NCBI GenBank assembly: GCA_965224755.1
Contig: OZ245061.1
Location: forward strand, 930,001 to 994,000
Source: Hellea sp965224755
GTDB lineage: Bacteria > Pseudomonadota > Alphaproteobacteria > Caulobacterales > Maricaulaceae
DNA: 64,000 nucleotides
Reading direction: 5' to 3'
A program made the translations under genes and the position numbers. Shown here piece by piece: positions 1 to 7,965 of the stretch (within the stretch, counting starts at the first letter, position 1; every line of letters starts with the position of its first letter). The notes under the pieces were generated by a model that was given only the letters and a program-made list of their open reading frames with translations, was not told the origin of the DNA and searched no databases.

Positions 1-241
1 TGCGGAGCAAATCCTGAACGTCTGTCGCGGCGCTTCGCGTAAATTCTACACCGGAGATGACATCAACGGGCGCAGGCGTGTCCGCAGCTGAACGGGCCTT
101 ACGGCGCGTACCGATTGTGATGATTTCGTCTTCGATAACGTCGCCGGCATTTTGAGCGTATGACGGCGCGGCCATTGCGCCCGTGAGCATTGCGGCTGAC
201 GCGGAAATCGCGAGAGCAGATTTAAGTGAAAAACGTTGCAT
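1..241 (-). CDS. TonB-dependent receptor, N-terminal fragment
   Basis: The open frame begins with ATG at 241 and leaves the window, so only about 80 residues are visible. It opens with a signal peptide (MQRFSLKSALAISASAAMLT, cleavage probably after SYAQ), followed by an acidic stretch and EIITIGTRRKARSAADTPAP, then PVDVISGVEF and a DVQDLLR motif. This is the TonB-box/plug start of an outer-membrane receptor: signal peptide, short linker, an E-I-[IV]-[TV]-x-G-[ST/T]-R box and the plug. The rest of the plug and the barrel lie outside. The substrate cannot be told from this piece. It is divergent from the GNAT gene, with about 200 bp between them. Confidence 0.8.
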   Translation of the reverse strand, partial: MQRFSLKSALAISASAAMLTGAMAAPSYAQNAGDVIEDEIITIGTRRKARSAADTPAPVDVISGVEFTRSAATDVQDLLR

Positions 242-440
242 GGTTTGTCCTCTATATTATACCAATTGAGATCTGTGGGTGATCTGGTTAGGAATTTAGT
301 TTTTTTTGCGGCAAGGACAATGATTTTACGCCATCTGATGAAATTTATTTCATATATGTGACTTTTATGACACGTTTATGCCCAAAAACCCGGCCAAACC
401 CATGCTTCTCTAATATTTAGTTAAGAGAAAAAGAGAGTAA

Positions 441-971
441 ATGATGTTAACTTTGCGTTTGGCGACATCGTCTGACATCGAATCTATCAAGCTTCTCATG
501 AACTTAGCGATTGTTGAGCTTCAAAAAGACTATCTGACAAAGGCCCAAATTGGGGCGTCTTTTGCCGGAATGGGGCTGGATAGTCAGTTGATTGAAGACG
601 GCACCTATTTCTGCGTTATGGATGGAGACGAAATTGTAGGCTGCGGTGGCTGGTCGCGGCGCGCGACGCTTCATGGCGGCGATCATAGTGCGGATCGTGA
701 TGACAGCCTTCTTGATCCGGCTAAAGACCGCGCTCGTATCCGCGCCATGTACACCCATCCGGACCACACCAAACGCGGTATCGGAAAAATGGTTGTTGAG
801 GCCAGTGAAGAGGCCGCCCGCGCCGAAGGGTTTAAGGCGCTCGAAATGGCGGCGACCCTGGCCGGAGTGCCGTTTTACCTGAAATGCGGCTATCATATTG
901 AGTGCGAATGGGAGGATATGAACGGAGCTGTCCCCGTCCCGCTCTGCACCATGGTCAAGGTGCTCGACTAA
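441..971 (+). CDS. GNAT family N-acetyltransferase
   Basis: A 176-residue single-domain protein. The acetyl-CoA pyrophosphate-binding signature is visible as MYTHPDHTKRGIGK (R/Q-x-x-G-x-G/A loop) near residues 102-115, followed by a helix (VVEASEEAARAEG) and the terminal strand-turn FYLKCGYH. These are motifs A and B of the GCN5-related family. The acceptor is unknown. Two ATG codons stand in tandem at the start; a purine-rich stretch (AAGAGAG) precedes them. The stop overlaps the stop of the convergent DUF1272 gene by four bases. Confidence 0.85.
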   Translation: MMLTLRLATSSDIESIKLLMNLAIVELQKDYLTKAQIGASFAGMGLDSQLIEDGTYFCVMDGDEIVGCGGWSRRATLHGGDHSADRDDSLLDPAKDRARIRAMYTHPDHTKRGIGKMVVEASEEAARAEGFKALEMAATLAGVPFYLKCGYHIECEWEDMNGAVPVPLCTMVKVLD

Positions 972-1186
972 GCCTTTTTCAAAATACGTTTCGTTGAGGC
1001 GGGGTGTGTCTCCAGCGCGGGGCCAACCCGCATCGGGCGGGGCGTGAGCTGTCCGCCGCAATTCGGGCAGATATCACCTGCACAATCTGTGCAAAAAGTG
1101 CATTCGAATGAGCAGGATACCGCTCCGCCTCGGTTCGCGGGCAGGTCTTTATCGCAAATCTCGCAATTGGGCCGCATTTTGAGCAT
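968..1186 (-). CDS. DUF1272 small zinc-ribbon-like protein
   Basis: A 72-residue protein rich in paired cysteines: CEICDKDLP, CSFECTFCTDC and CPNCGG. This order matches the DUF1272 family (COG3813), whose members are thought to bind zinc through these CxxC pairs; the function is not known. The C-terminal tail is basic. It lies three bases downstream of panC on the same strand, so it could be the last gene of a panC transcript. Confidence 0.8.
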   Translation of the reverse strand: MLKMRPNCEICDKDLPANRGGAVSCSFECTFCTDCAGDICPNCGGQLTPRPMRVGPALETHPASTKRILKKA

Positions 1187-1189
1187 GGC

Positions 1190-2062
1190 TTAATGCCCTT
1201 CTTTAAACTCAACGGCGCAATTGTCGATCAGGCGCACGCCTCTGCAATGGGCGGCGATGAGGAGCCTTGCTGATTTATTCAGATAGCCGCCTTCCAGTAC
1301 TGTGAGCGAGTTCGGGCTGCGGACTTCGGCGTAATCTACGCGGCTAAATCCTGCGGACAGTAACGCATTTTTGGTTGTATCCGTGGCCATATCGACATGT
1401 TCGCCTTGCTGCATTTGCAGGGCGCAGAAGCGCATGATTTCGTTGAGGCGGCGGGCGATGGCTAGACCCTCGGCGTTGAAATATTGATTGCGGGAGGAGA
1501 GGGCGAGGCCATATTTGTCCCGCGCAATCGGCGCGCCGATAATCTTGATCGGCATGTCCAAATCCTCAACAAGGCGGCGGATGGTGGCGAGTTGTTGATA
1601 ATCCTTTTCGCCGAAAACAGCGATATCTGGAGCTACACGGTTAAGCAGCTTGGTCACGATCAGAGCGACGCCGTCAAAGAATGTCGGGCGGTGATCTGTC
1701 TCCAGTCCTTCGGCCACGCCGCCGACGGTAATTTTTGTCGCGTGATGGGCATTATACATCGACTCGCCCTTGGGGATGTAGACGAGATCAACTCCCGCCT
1801 CTTGCAGCATGGCGACATCGGTTTTTTCTGTGCGGGGATAGGCTTCGAAATCCTCGCCGGGAGCGAATTGGGTTGGATTGACGAAAATCGAGACGATAAC
1901 GCGGTCGGCTTTCTTTTTGGCAAGTTTTACCAGCGTCATATGGCCGGAATGCAGTGCGCCCATGGTCGGGACAAAGGCGATTTTTTTACCGTGTCCGCGA
2001 TAGTCCCAGACCCGTCCGCGCAATGTGCGCTCCGTGCGAACGATCCTAATTTTTTCTGACAT
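1190..2062 (-). CDS. panC: Pantothenate synthetase
   Basis: Ligase that joins D-pantoate and beta-alanine with ATP to give pantothenate, the last step before coenzyme A synthesis; cytoplasmic. From the ATG at 2062 the product is 290 residues, the usual size. Family signatures are present: FVPTMGALHSGHM (the HIGH-like nucleotide site), VSIFVNPTQF, PTFFDGVALIVTKLLN, VFGEKDYQQL and the KMSKS-like loop LALSSRNQY. The ATG at 2062 is preferred over a TTG at 2086 because AGAGGC lies at good distance and the TTG overlaps the carboxypeptidase end. It follows that gene by 10 bases, so the two are probably co-transcribed. Confidence 0.96.
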   Translation of the reverse strand: MSEKIRIVRTERTLRGRVWDYRGHGKKIAFVPTMGALHSGHMTLVKLAKKKADRVIVSIFVNPTQFAPGEDFEAYPRTEKTDVAMLQEAGVDLVYIPKGESMYNAHHATKITVGGVAEGLETDHRPTFFDGVALIVTKLLNRVAPDIAVFGEKDYQQLATIRRLVEDLDMPIKIIGAPIARDKYGLALSSRNQYFNAEGLAIARRLNEIMRFCALQMQQGEHVDMATDTTKNALLSAGFSRVDYAEVRSPNSLTVLEGGYLNKSARLLIAAHCRGVRLIDNCAVEFKEGH

Positions 2063-2072
2063 CAGTTGCCTC

Positions 2073-3278
2073 TTAGTTAGAGGCAACTATCAAGCACCCT
2101 GCGGACAAATTCGCAAGCGCTTTACAGGCGGATTGCGCCTGCGTGACGGTTAGCCCCTCATAACGGGCGCGGTAGAGCGTTTGGCTGTTCCGTGTCAGCG
2201 GCTTAACATGGGCAGATTTCGCTGTCAGGCCGTGCAGCCCTGTCACGGCGTCGAGTTGGGCTTGAGCGTCCATTTCCCGCCGAAAAGCGCCGATTTGAAT
2301 GGCCCATTTATCATCCGTGGCGTGCTTGGAGAGGCGAATGGGAGTGTCTCCGGTCACAACGGTAAGGGGGCGGCTGTCCCGTCCGCGCAATCTTACAGCC
2401 TGAGTCACGGCGATTTGAGGTTCTTTGATGTCCGGCACGGGCTCGCGAACAATGTTAACCGGCGGCAAGGAGGCTGCCGGCGCGACGCCCATGACGTCAA
2501 AGCCGCGCTCGACCAAATCCTGCATATGGGTATTGCGCGATTTCCCGCTCGCTCCGCCGAGGACAACGGCGATCAAGCGGCGGCCATCGCGCTGCGCTGA
2601 AATAATCAGGTTATAGCCGCTGGCCCGCGTATAGCCGGTCTTGAAACCGTCGACGCCTTGGAGCCAATGCAGCAGGCCATTTGTATTTTTATACGTGCGG
2701 CCCCTGTAGGAAAAATGCGTCTGGCCGAAATAATGATAATAGCGGCGATGGTTATTGAGGGTATTGGAAGCCAATTTGGCCATATCCCGCGCCGTGGTTT
2801 TCTGTTCGGGATGGGGCAGGCCATTGGCGGTCTTAAAGGTGGTGCTGACCATGCCGAGACTATGGGCTTTTGCTGTCATGAGGCCAGCAAAGGCGGCTTC
2901 GGAGCCTGCAAGCCGTTCGGCCAAAACTACAGCCGCGTCATTGGCACTTTTCACGGTCAGCGCCTGTATCAGGTTTTCAACCGTAATGACCTGTCCGGTT
3001 TTAAGACCTAGTTTTGAGGGGGGCGTTCGAGCCGCATTCGCCGAGACCCGCACAGGCTCATTAAGTTTAAGCGTTCCAGCATTAAGCGCGTCAAAGGTTA
3101 GATATAAAGTCATCACTTTGGTCAGCGAGGCCGGGTAACGCGCCTCGTCAATTTGCCGAGCATGGATGATTTCCAGCGTGTCGGCATCGACAATGATAGA
3201 GGCATAACGCCGCTCAGCCGCAAAAGCCGCGCCGGAAAACGCCCAAAAGAGCAGGGATATGATGAAAAACCGCAACAC
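2073..3278 (-). CDS. D-alanyl-D-alanine carboxypeptidase (S11/PBP5-like) with C-terminal SPOR domain
   Basis: A 401-residue exported enzyme that trims the terminal D-Ala of peptidoglycan stem peptides in the periplasm. It has a signal peptide (hydrophobic run to about residue 20, AFAAE), then the three penicillin-binding motifs: SLTK near residue 51, SAN near 109 and KTG near 213. The last 75 residues, starting at DKWAIQIGAF, form a SPOR domain, which binds denuded glycan at division sites. The pairing of S11 and SPOR is common in Alphaproteobacteria. The start is GTG at 3278; no in-frame ATG is nearby. Three TTAA motifs at 10-bp spacing lie just upstream. Confidence 0.93.
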   Translation of the reverse strand: MLRFFIISLLFWAFSGAAFAAERRYASIIVDADTLEIIHARQIDEARYPASLTKVMTLYLTFDALNAGTLKLNEPVRVSANAARTPPSKLGLKTGQVITVENLIQALTVKSANDAAVVLAERLAGSEAAFAGLMTAKAHSLGMVSTTFKTANGLPHPEQKTTARDMAKLASNTLNNHRRYYHYFGQTHFSYRGRTYKNTNGLLHWLQGVDGFKTGYTRASGYNLIISAQRDGRRLIAVVLGGASGKSRNTHMQDLVERGFDVMGVAPAASLPPVNIVREPVPDIKEPQIAVTQAVRLRGRDSRPLTVVTGDTPIRLSKHATDDKWAIQIGAFRREMDAQAQLDAVTGLHGLTAKSAHVKPLTRNSQTLYRARYEGLTVTQAQSACKALANLSAGCLIVASN

Positions 3279-3303
3279 AAAACGGGCATAAAGCCGAGAG
3301 GGT

Positions 3304-3327
3304 TTAACTATAGTTAACGCGCGTTAA
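3304..3327. promoter_or_regulatory. Three helically phased TTAA motifs upstream of the carboxypeptidase
   Basis: TTAA occurs at 3304, 3314 and 3324, exactly one DNA turn apart, within GTTTAAC, GTTAAC and GTTAAG contexts separated by TATA-like and GCGC bases. The block is 26 bp upstream of the GTG start. The spacing between adjacent motifs is N6, so it is not the N7 of a standard CtrA box. It may be an operator; the regulator is unknown. Confidence 0.35.
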
Positions 3328-3340
3328 GAATTGCTGTGAT

Positions 3341-4033
3341 TTAGCCGAGTTTTTCAAAGGTTTCGATACAGGCTGCCGTAGTTTGCGCCATGCCAAACCG
3401 GGTAAAACGTTGAATAGTATCCAGATAACAATTATTGTCATATGTTGCGGTGGCGTCTTGGGCCAATTTTACCCGGTAGCCTAAATCCAGAGCCACCCGC
3501 GCTGTTGTTTCAACGCATTCATCTGCCACAAACCCGCATATAAAAACATGTTGAATGCCCATATTTCGCAATGTTGAATTAAGATTTGTGCCGGAAAATG
3601 CGCCGCTGGCTGTTTTTGTAATAACGATTTCCCCTGGCTTGGGCTTGGTTTGCGGTAAAAATTCTGTGGTTTTATCACCGGGCGCAAATGTCCATCCCAT
3701 AGAGCGGTGGAAAGGGCCTGTATCGCGGGCGTTGCCGCAAGAGGATTGTATTTTGATATGGATAGGCGCAATGCCGATATTTCGGGCCGTGTCTAACAGG
3801 GCTTTGGCGTTAATAAGCGCGCCTTCGAATCTTTCCCGATAATCGGCTAAGGCTTTTTCTATATCGGTTTTGGCAAGGCCGGCGGCTTGGGCTGTTTCCT
3901 GTAAATAATCCGGCGTCGACAAATATTGTATATCCACAAGTAAAAGAGCAGTATCCTGCGCTGTTGGCACGGGCGGCGTAACGATTTCCCCATATGAGGT
4001 CGCCAATACGTCATATATTCCAATCTCAGACAT
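3341..4033 (-). CDS. Isochorismatase-family cysteine hydrolase
   Basis: A 230-residue alpha/beta hydrolase of the isochorismatase/nicotinamidase superfamily, which splits amide or vinyl-ether bonds. The catalytic triad can be read as D in LLLVDIQ, K in VITKTASGAFSGTNL and C in FVADECVETT. The Zn-binding DxHxH of true nicotinamidases is not seen, so an isochorismatase-like or other amidase role is more likely; the substrate is unknown. Start ATG at 4033 is chosen because GGAG lies six bases upstream; an in-frame upstream codon would add eight residues. It is monocistronic and divergent from clpS. Confidence 0.85.
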   Translation of the reverse strand: MSEIGIYDVLATSYGEIVTPPVPTAQDTALLLVDIQYLSTPDYLQETAQAAGLAKTDIEKALADYRERFEGALINAKALLDTARNIGIAPIHIKIQSSCGNARDTGPFHRSMGWTFAPGDKTTEFLPQTKPKPGEIVITKTASGAFSGTNLNSTLRNMGIQHVFICGFVADECVETTARVALDLGYRVKLAQDATATYDNNCYLDTIQRFTRFGMAQTTAACIETFEKLG

Positions 4034-4135
4034 TCGGGTCTCCGTTTTAGTTATCAACCATACAGGCCTTTAAAGTAACCGCAAACTACAATCTCGCCCT
4101 TTTCATCGCGCCTGTTAGTCCCTAACTTATAGCGA

Positions 4136-4492
4136 ATGAGTGAATCGGAATATATCTTGATAGCAGGTCCTGAAAAGGACGATGCTGACGGCGCGGGGAC
4201 AGAACGCGGCGTTGCTACCAAAGTGCGGCCCAAGACCAAGAAGCCGTCTATGTGGCGCGTGATTTTGATGAATGACGACTATACGCCGATGGACTTTGTT
4301 ATTTCTGTCCTGATCGGGATATTCAAAAAATCCCAAGAAGAGGCGACGCAGATCATGCTATCTGTACATCAATCAGGCATTGGCACATGCGGGGTCTATA
4401 CATTCGAAGTCGCAGAGACCAAGGTGGCGCAGGTCATGGACGCCGCCAAACGCGGTCAACATCCGCTGCAATGCACTCTTGAAAAGGCATGA
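4136..4492 (+). CDS. clpS: ATP-dependent Clp protease adaptor ClpS
   Basis: A 118-residue adaptor that delivers N-degron substrates to ClpAP. The core signature is VILMNDDYTPMDFV, with the substrate-pocket region continuing to MLSVHQSGIGTCGVYTFEVAE. A 35-residue flexible, charged N-terminal extension precedes the core, as expected for the segment that blocks the ClpA pore. The gene stands directly before clpA (52 bp gap), the standard arrangement, so the pair is probably one operon. Confidence 0.96.
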   Translation: MSESEYILIAGPEKDDADGAGTERGVATKVRPKTKKPSMWRVILMNDDYTPMDFVISVLIGIFKKSQEEATQIMLSVHQSGIGTCGVYTFEVAETKVAQVMDAAKRGQHPLQCTLEKA

Positions 4493-4544
4493 GAACGACA
4501 CGACATATAAGGTCTGCCCTTAGGGGCCGTGAAAGGACAAGATA

Positions 4545-6872
4545 ATGGCATCATTTTCTCCGGTATTGGAAGAGACTATCCACCGCGCGCTGACGCTGGC
4601 CTCCGACCGTAAGCATGAGCTTGCCACTTTGGAGCATCTCTTGCTTGCTCTGCTCGATGATAAAGACGCCGCCGCCGTTATCACGGCTTGCGATGTCGAT
4701 ATCGAGCCTTTGCGTGCCGACGTCATGCGTTATCTCGACGAAGACCTCGCCTCGCTCACGGTTGAAGATTTCGAAGAAGCGCGCCCGACCGCCGGTTTTC
4801 ACCGCGTCATCCAGCGCGCCGTTATTCATGTGCAGTCATCTGGCCGCGAAGAAGTCACCGGGGCCAATGCGCTGGTTGCGCTCTTTGCCGAGCGCGAGTC
4901 CCACGCCGTTTATTTCCTGCAAGAGCGGGATATGACGCGCTATGACGCGGTCAATTATATCAGCCACGGTATTTCCAAATCCGGCGAAAGCACAGTCGCT
5001 AAGCCTATTCTGGGCGCAGACGACACTGCCGGGGATGAGGCTAAGCAAAAAGATCCGCTGGAAGAATATACTGTCAACCTGAACCAAAAAGCGAGGGACG
5101 GCGATATTGACCCGCTGATCGGGCGCGACGAAGAAGTCGAGCGCTGCATCATGGTGCTGTCCCGCCGCCGTAAAAATAATCCGCTTCTCGTCGGCGACCC
5201 CGGCGTAGGCAAAACCGCTATTGCCGAAGGCATTGCCCGGCGTATCGTCAATGATGATGTCCCGGATGTGCTGCTGGACGCGACGATCTTCTCGCTGGAT
5301 ATGGGCGCTTTGCTGGCCGGTACGCGTTACCGCGGAGATTTTGAAGAACGGCTGAAAGCGGTGATGAATAAGCTGCAAGAAACCGATGGCGCAATCCTGT
5401 TCATTGATGAAATTCACACCATTATAGGCGCAGGCGCAACCTCCGGCGGGGCGATGGATGCTTCGAACTTGCTCAAACCCGCACTTCAAAGCGGTAAACT
5501 CCGCTGCATGGGCAGCACGACCTATCAAGAATATCGTCAACATTTTGAAAAAGACCGGGCATTGGCCCGCCGCTTCCTCAAAATTGATGTCTCGGAACCG
5601 TCCATTGAAGACAGTATAAAAATCCTCATGGGGCTGAAGCCTTATTTCGAGGAATTTCATAAGGTCAAATATAGCAAGGAAGCCATTCAGGCTGCGGTTA
5701 ACCTCTCCGTGCGCCATATCACCGACCGTAAACTCCCCGACAAGGCGATTGACGTCATCGACGAAGCGGGCGCGCGCACCAAATTGGTCGAAGAGAAGAA
5801 ACGCAAGAAAAATATCGGCCTTAAAGAGATCGAATATGTCATCTCTAAAATCGCCCGCATCCCGCCAAAGTCTATTTCGCGCGATGACGAAAAAGCGCTG
5901 AAATCTCTGCCAATGGATATTAAGCGCATGGTCTTCGGGCAGGATAAAGCCATCGAGCAAGTCGTGGCCGCGGTCAAGCTCGCCCGCGCGGGCCTGCGCG
6001 AACCTGATAAACCCATCGGCTCTTATCTCTTTGCCGGGCCGACTGGCGTGGGCAAGACCGAGGTTGCCAAACAGTTGGCCTTGACGCAGGGTCTCGAATT
6101 GCTGCGCTTTGATATGTCCGAATATATGGAGCGCCATACCGTCTCCCGTCTCATCGGTGCGCCTCCCGGCTATGTTGGTTATGATCAAGGCGGATTATTG
6201 ACGGACGCGGTTAATCAAAACCCGCATTCTGTGCTGCTGCTTGACGAGATCGAAAAGGCGCATCCGGATATCTATAATATCTTGTTGCAGGTGATGGATA
6301 ACGGCTTTTTGACCGACGCCAATGGCCGCAAGGTCGATTTCCGTAATGTCATTCTCATCATGACCACTAATGCCGGCGCGGCGGATGCGGCTAAGGCCGA
6401 AATCGGCTTCGGGCGCGGCCTGAAAGATGATGAGCAGGACGCCGCGATTAAACGCCGCTTCACGCCGGAATTCAGGAACCGTCTTGACGCCACTGTCAGT
6501 TTCTCGGCCCTCACGCCGGATGATATTGGCAAGGTCGTCGATAAATTTGTGATTCAACTTGAAGCGCAACTCACTGAGCGCAAGATCGAATTTGAACTGT
6601 CCAAAGGCGCCAATCACTGGCTTGCTAATAAGGGCTATGATAAACGCTACGGCGCAAGGCCGCTTGCGCGCACGATACAGGAATATATCAAAAAACCGCT
6701 GGCGGATGAGATATTATTTGGCAAGCTAAAACAGGGTGGCCTCGTTAAAGTCGGCGTTGACCGCAAGAAGGAAAACCTCACCTTCAAAATTGTTCCGCCC
6801 GCCAAGCTCAAGATCGAAGGCCGAAAAGGCGGTAAGGGGTTGCCGGCTCCTAAACCGACTGAGGATGCTTAA
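4545..6872 (+). CDS. clpA: ATP-dependent Clp protease ATP-binding subunit ClpA
   Basis: A 775-residue unfoldase of the ClpAP protease. Order of parts: N-domain with two Clp-N repeats (to about residue 145), AAA+ domain D1 with Walker A GDPGVGKT near residue 218 and Walker B ILFIDEIH, then D2 with Walker A GPTGVGKT and Walker B VLLLDEIEKAH, and the C-terminal D2 small domain. There is no long coiled-coil middle domain, which separates it from ClpB. Length is that of the family. RBS AAAGGA stands a few bases before ATG. A strong hairpin terminator follows directly. Confidence 0.97.
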   Translation: MASFSPVLEETIHRALTLASDRKHELATLEHLLLALLDDKDAAAVITACDVDIEPLRADVMRYLDEDLASLTVEDFEEARPTAGFHRVIQRAVIHVQSSGREEVTGANALVALFAERESHAVYFLQERDMTRYDAVNYISHGISKSGESTVAKPILGADDTAGDEAKQKDPLEEYTVNLNQKARDGDIDPLIGRDEEVERCIMVLSRRRKNNPLLVGDPGVGKTAIAEGIARRIVNDDVPDVLLDATIFSLDMGALLAGTRYRGDFEERLKAVMNKLQETDGAILFIDEIHTIIGAGATSGGAMDASNLLKPALQSGKLRCMGSTTYQEYRQHFEKDRALARRFLKIDVSEPSIEDSIKILMGLKPYFEEFHKVKYSKEAIQAAVNLSVRHITDRKLPDKAIDVIDEAGARTKLVEEKKRKKNIGLKEIEYVISKIARIPPKSISRDDEKALKSLPMDIKRMVFGQDKAIEQVVAAVKLARAGLREPDKPIGSYLFAGPTGVGKTEVAKQLALTQGLELLRFDMSEYMERHTVSRLIGAPPGYVGYDQGGLLTDAVNQNPHSVLLLDEIEKAHPDIYNILLQVMDNGFLTDANGRKVDFRNVILIMTTNAGAADAAKAEIGFGRGLKDDEQDAAIKRRFTPEFRNRLDATVSFSALTPDDIGKVVDKFVIQLEAQLTERKIEFELSKGANHWLANKGYDKRYGARPLARTIQEYIKKPLADEILFGKLKQGGLVKVGVDRKKENLTFKIVPPAKLKIEGRKGGKGLPAPKPTEDA

Positions 6873-6884
6873 TTAAATAATTGG

Positions 6885-6907
6885 CCCCGCTTTATGCGGG
6901 GTTTTTT
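6885..6907 (+). terminator. Rho-independent terminator after clpA
   Basis: Perfect 6-bp GC stem (CCCCGC/GCGGGG) with a 5-base loop TTTAT, followed by six Ts. It begins 12 bases after the clpA stop and overlaps the leader of the next gene, whose ribosome site (GGGGAGAT) follows the T run. Confidence 0.9.
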
Positions 6908-6920
6908 ATGGGGAGATAAT

Positions 6921-7667
6921 ATGGAAGACGAGCCCAAGAAATCCGCCTCTAAAAAACTTGGCAAAGCCGCGGTTGAGGGCGGTAAAAAAGCCGCTGAAAT
7001 AGCCGACCGTGCGGCAACGGTTGCCGAAGGTGCCAGTAATGCTTTCGGCGCAGTCAAATGGGTTGCCATTGCCGTTGTTACTCTAACTTTTGCAGGCGGC
7101 GGCTATGCTATTTACAAAGCCGTTTCCGTCCCGGCCAAGGCGGTCGGCAATGCCGTAGAAGGTGTCTCGGACGCAGTGAAATCGGGCAGCGAAAAAGTCA
7201 AAGATAGCAGTAGTGCCGCATTAAACCGCCTTGTCATTCCGGTCAGCGACCCGGCGCGCCTCAACAACCTCTCCGAAGCCGCGTTTGAAAGCCTCTCGGC
7301 CATGGGGGTAACAGAGCCGGAAGGGATAAAAGACCGCTTGTTCCGCGCCAAAAATTTCAGCGGAAATGAAGGCCGCATCTGTGATCTTAGCGTCGATTTC
7401 GGCAATGGCGCCATCCCGGTAGTCATCGCAGCCGATAATGAAGCCTATGCCACCTCAAAAGCGCTAGGATCCAAAAATGACCGCCTCATCCGCATGCTGC
7501 TTACGGCAGGGGATGATACGATCGGCCTAAGGACGGAATGGGACGCAGAGGCGGGCGGATGGGCGATGAAATGGAAAGCCACAACGCTGAAGAAGCCCGT
7601 AGAGGATTACGTCGCGCAAGAGCGGGTGCTGGACGTGCTGGAAGCAGCAGCGCCGGGGTGTGAGTGA
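6921..7667 (+). CDS. Single-TM protein of unknown function
   Basis: I do not recognise a family. The ATG at 6921 follows GGGGAGAT at the right distance and gives 248 residues. The first 50 residues are lysine/alanine-rich and cytoplasmic in character, then one membrane segment (WVAIAVVTLTFAGGGYAIYK), then an amphipathic repeat of valine/serine/lysine (AVEGVSDAVKSGSEKVKDSS), then a globular C-terminal part of about 150 residues with one CDLSVDFGN motif and a final AAPGCE. The topology suggests a membrane-anchored periplasmic domain. A terminator separates it from clpA, so functional linkage is not implied. Confidence 0.7.
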   Translation: MEDEPKKSASKKLGKAAVEGGKKAAEIADRAATVAEGASNAFGAVKWVAIAVVTLTFAGGGYAIYKAVSVPAKAVGNAVEGVSDAVKSGSEKVKDSSSAALNRLVIPVSDPARLNNLSEAAFESLSAMGVTEPEGIKDRLFRAKNFSGNEGRICDLSVDFGNGAIPVVIAADNEAYATSKALGSKNDRLIRMLLTAGDDTIGLRTEWDAEAGGWAMKWKATTLKKPVEDYVAQERVLDVLEAAAPGCE

Positions 7668-7694
7668 GTAGTCGGGAATGACCGATAAACTCGG

Positions 7695-7846
7695 AACCCC
7701 TCATCCGGCCACCATTCATGCCCGCGAAGGCGGGTACGGCCACCTTCTCCCCATGGGAGAAGGGCAAGTTACGGGAGCGTCTTCGCCACACTCATCCTTC
7801 TCCCATAGGGAGAAGGTGCCGACAGGCGGATGAGGGGCCCGTAACT
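7695..7846. repeat. Palindromic repeat A, copy 1
   Basis: About 152 bp that can fold on itself: AACCCCTCATCCGGCC near the left end is answered by GGCGGATGAGGGGCCCGT at the right end, and ACCTTCTCCCCATGGGAGAAGG is answered in the middle by the shorter palindrome CCTTCTCCCATAGGGAGAAGG. The same element recurs at 9437-9587 in the same orientation with only a variable centre. It is REP/MITE-like and has no coding capacity. Confidence 0.85.
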
Positions 7847-7849
7847 CCC

Positions 7850-7946
7850 CCTTCGAGACGCCGCCTGCGGCGACTCCTCAGGGTGAGGGAATGAGCCAAA
7901 ACAAACCTCATCCTGAGGAGCCAGCCGCAGGCTGGCGTCTCGAAGG
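7850..7946. repeat. Palindromic repeat B (CTTCGAGACGC family)
   Basis: Long imperfect inverted repeat: CCTTCGAGACGCC...ACTCCTCAGGGTGAGG on the left is matched by CCTCATCCTGAGGAG...GGCGTCTCGAAGG on the right. Palindromes built from CTTCGAGACGC and CCTCATCCTGAGGAG are widespread in intergenic DNA of Alphaproteobacteria; this is probably one of them. It abuts repeat A. Confidence 0.8.
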
Positions 7947-7965
7947 AAAGGGATGGCGAGGCTTA

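Larger units (their letters stand above)
7668..7965. other. 298-bp intergenic spacer filled by two palindromic repeats
   Basis: Spacer between two convergent genes. Nearly all of it is occupied by repeat A copy 1 and the adjacent repeat B, annotated separately. No coding potential was seen beyond chance frames. The hairpins could also serve as bidirectional transcription barriers. Confidence 0.7.

Noticed and set aside
4836..6188. A 450-codon open frame on the minus strand inside clpA
   Set aside because: It lies fully antisense to clpA, whose protein is complete and highly conserved. The composition of the antisense product is odd (rich in Phe, Asp, Arg) with no domain. It results from codon bias on the coding strand.
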